This document shows, one piece after another, positions 63,966 through 64,000 of a stretch of DNA of 64,000 bases. Numbering within the stretch: position 1 is the stretch's first letter; each line of letters begins with the position of its first letter. Location of the stretch: NCBI GenBank assembly GCA_018829445.1, contig JAHJTV010000073.1, forward strand, positions 248,001 through 312,000, in the 5' to 3' direction. Below the pieces are notes generated by a model, which did no database searches, was not told the DNA's origin, and was given only the letters and a program-made list of their open reading frames with translations. Source of the stretch: a bacterium (lineage in GTDB: Bacteria > SAR324 > XYD2-FULL-50-16). Position numbers and translations under genes: made by a program.

Positions 63966-64000
63966 TTCAATTACCTTTTGGCAGAGTTACGATTGTAAGG

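Overview
The window looks like a stretch of chromosome from a Gram-negative, proteobacterium-like organism with moderately low GC. Evidence for an outer membrane is plentiful: several lipoproteins with lipoboxes, beta-barrel candidates, a LolA-like periplasmic protein, an MMPL/RND pump and an MsrQ-type haem membrane protein. The gene mix (large sensor kinases, FadJ-type beta-oxidation enzyme, BCCP plus OadG-like pair, DUF62 protein) would fit a deltaproteobacterial or SAR324-like lineage, but the sequence alone does not prove this. No rRNA, tRNA or CRISPR was seen.

Layout. 1-5.6 kb: a biotin carrier and OadG-like subunit at the left edge, an MsrQ-like membrane protein, two glycosyltransferases (GT39-like and DPM-like GT2) converging on a strong inverted repeat, and a hotdog thioesterase. 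5.6-18.3 kb: a coherent peptide-use island. A minus-strand Dpp/Opp ABC transporter (two ATPases, binding protein, two permeases), a GntR/FCD regulator and a very large M14-type metallopeptidase are divergent from a plus-strand pxpB-pxpA-pxpC set for 5-oxoprolinase. The divergent promoter region carries a CRP/FNR-like dyad. 18.3-28 kb: an accessory stretch with a lipoprotein, a barrel-like protein, a 1,032-bp IS1595-family insertion sequence with clear terminal inverted repeats, two diverged ~290-bp direct repeats flanking it, a REC-LytTR regulator, a UbiB-like kinase with a coupled phasin-like gene, and a RAYT transposase framed by its own repeats.

27.4-35.7 kb: a LivJ-like binding protein followed by a three-PAS hybrid histidine kinase (a likely sensory pair), a DUF62 protein whose usual active-site histidine appears replaced, an Fe-S/CCG protein, and a protein kinase that carries an N-terminal signal peptide. 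36-43.4 kb: an envelope export cluster (barrel, LolA-like, MMPL pump) and a GT4 enzyme. 44-54.2 kb: housekeeping genes (membrane-anchored spermidine-synthase-like protein, rlmN, aroQ, rlmB, cysS, queF, queC, FAH hydrolase, a TetR regulator with a perfect dyad upstream, a TerB-like protein, dodecin). 54.5-64 kb: an ankyrin lipoprotein, a lipase-like lipoprotein, a probable reverse-transcriptase remnant, a ThuA-like protein, FadJ, a DapB-like dehydrogenase, an unknown membrane protein and a second GT2 enzyme.

The most interesting parts are the peptide/5-oxoproline island with its giant peptidase, the exported protein kinase, the altered DUF62 protein, the acidic tracts shared by the pump and barrel proteins, and the repeats around the IS and RAYT genes.
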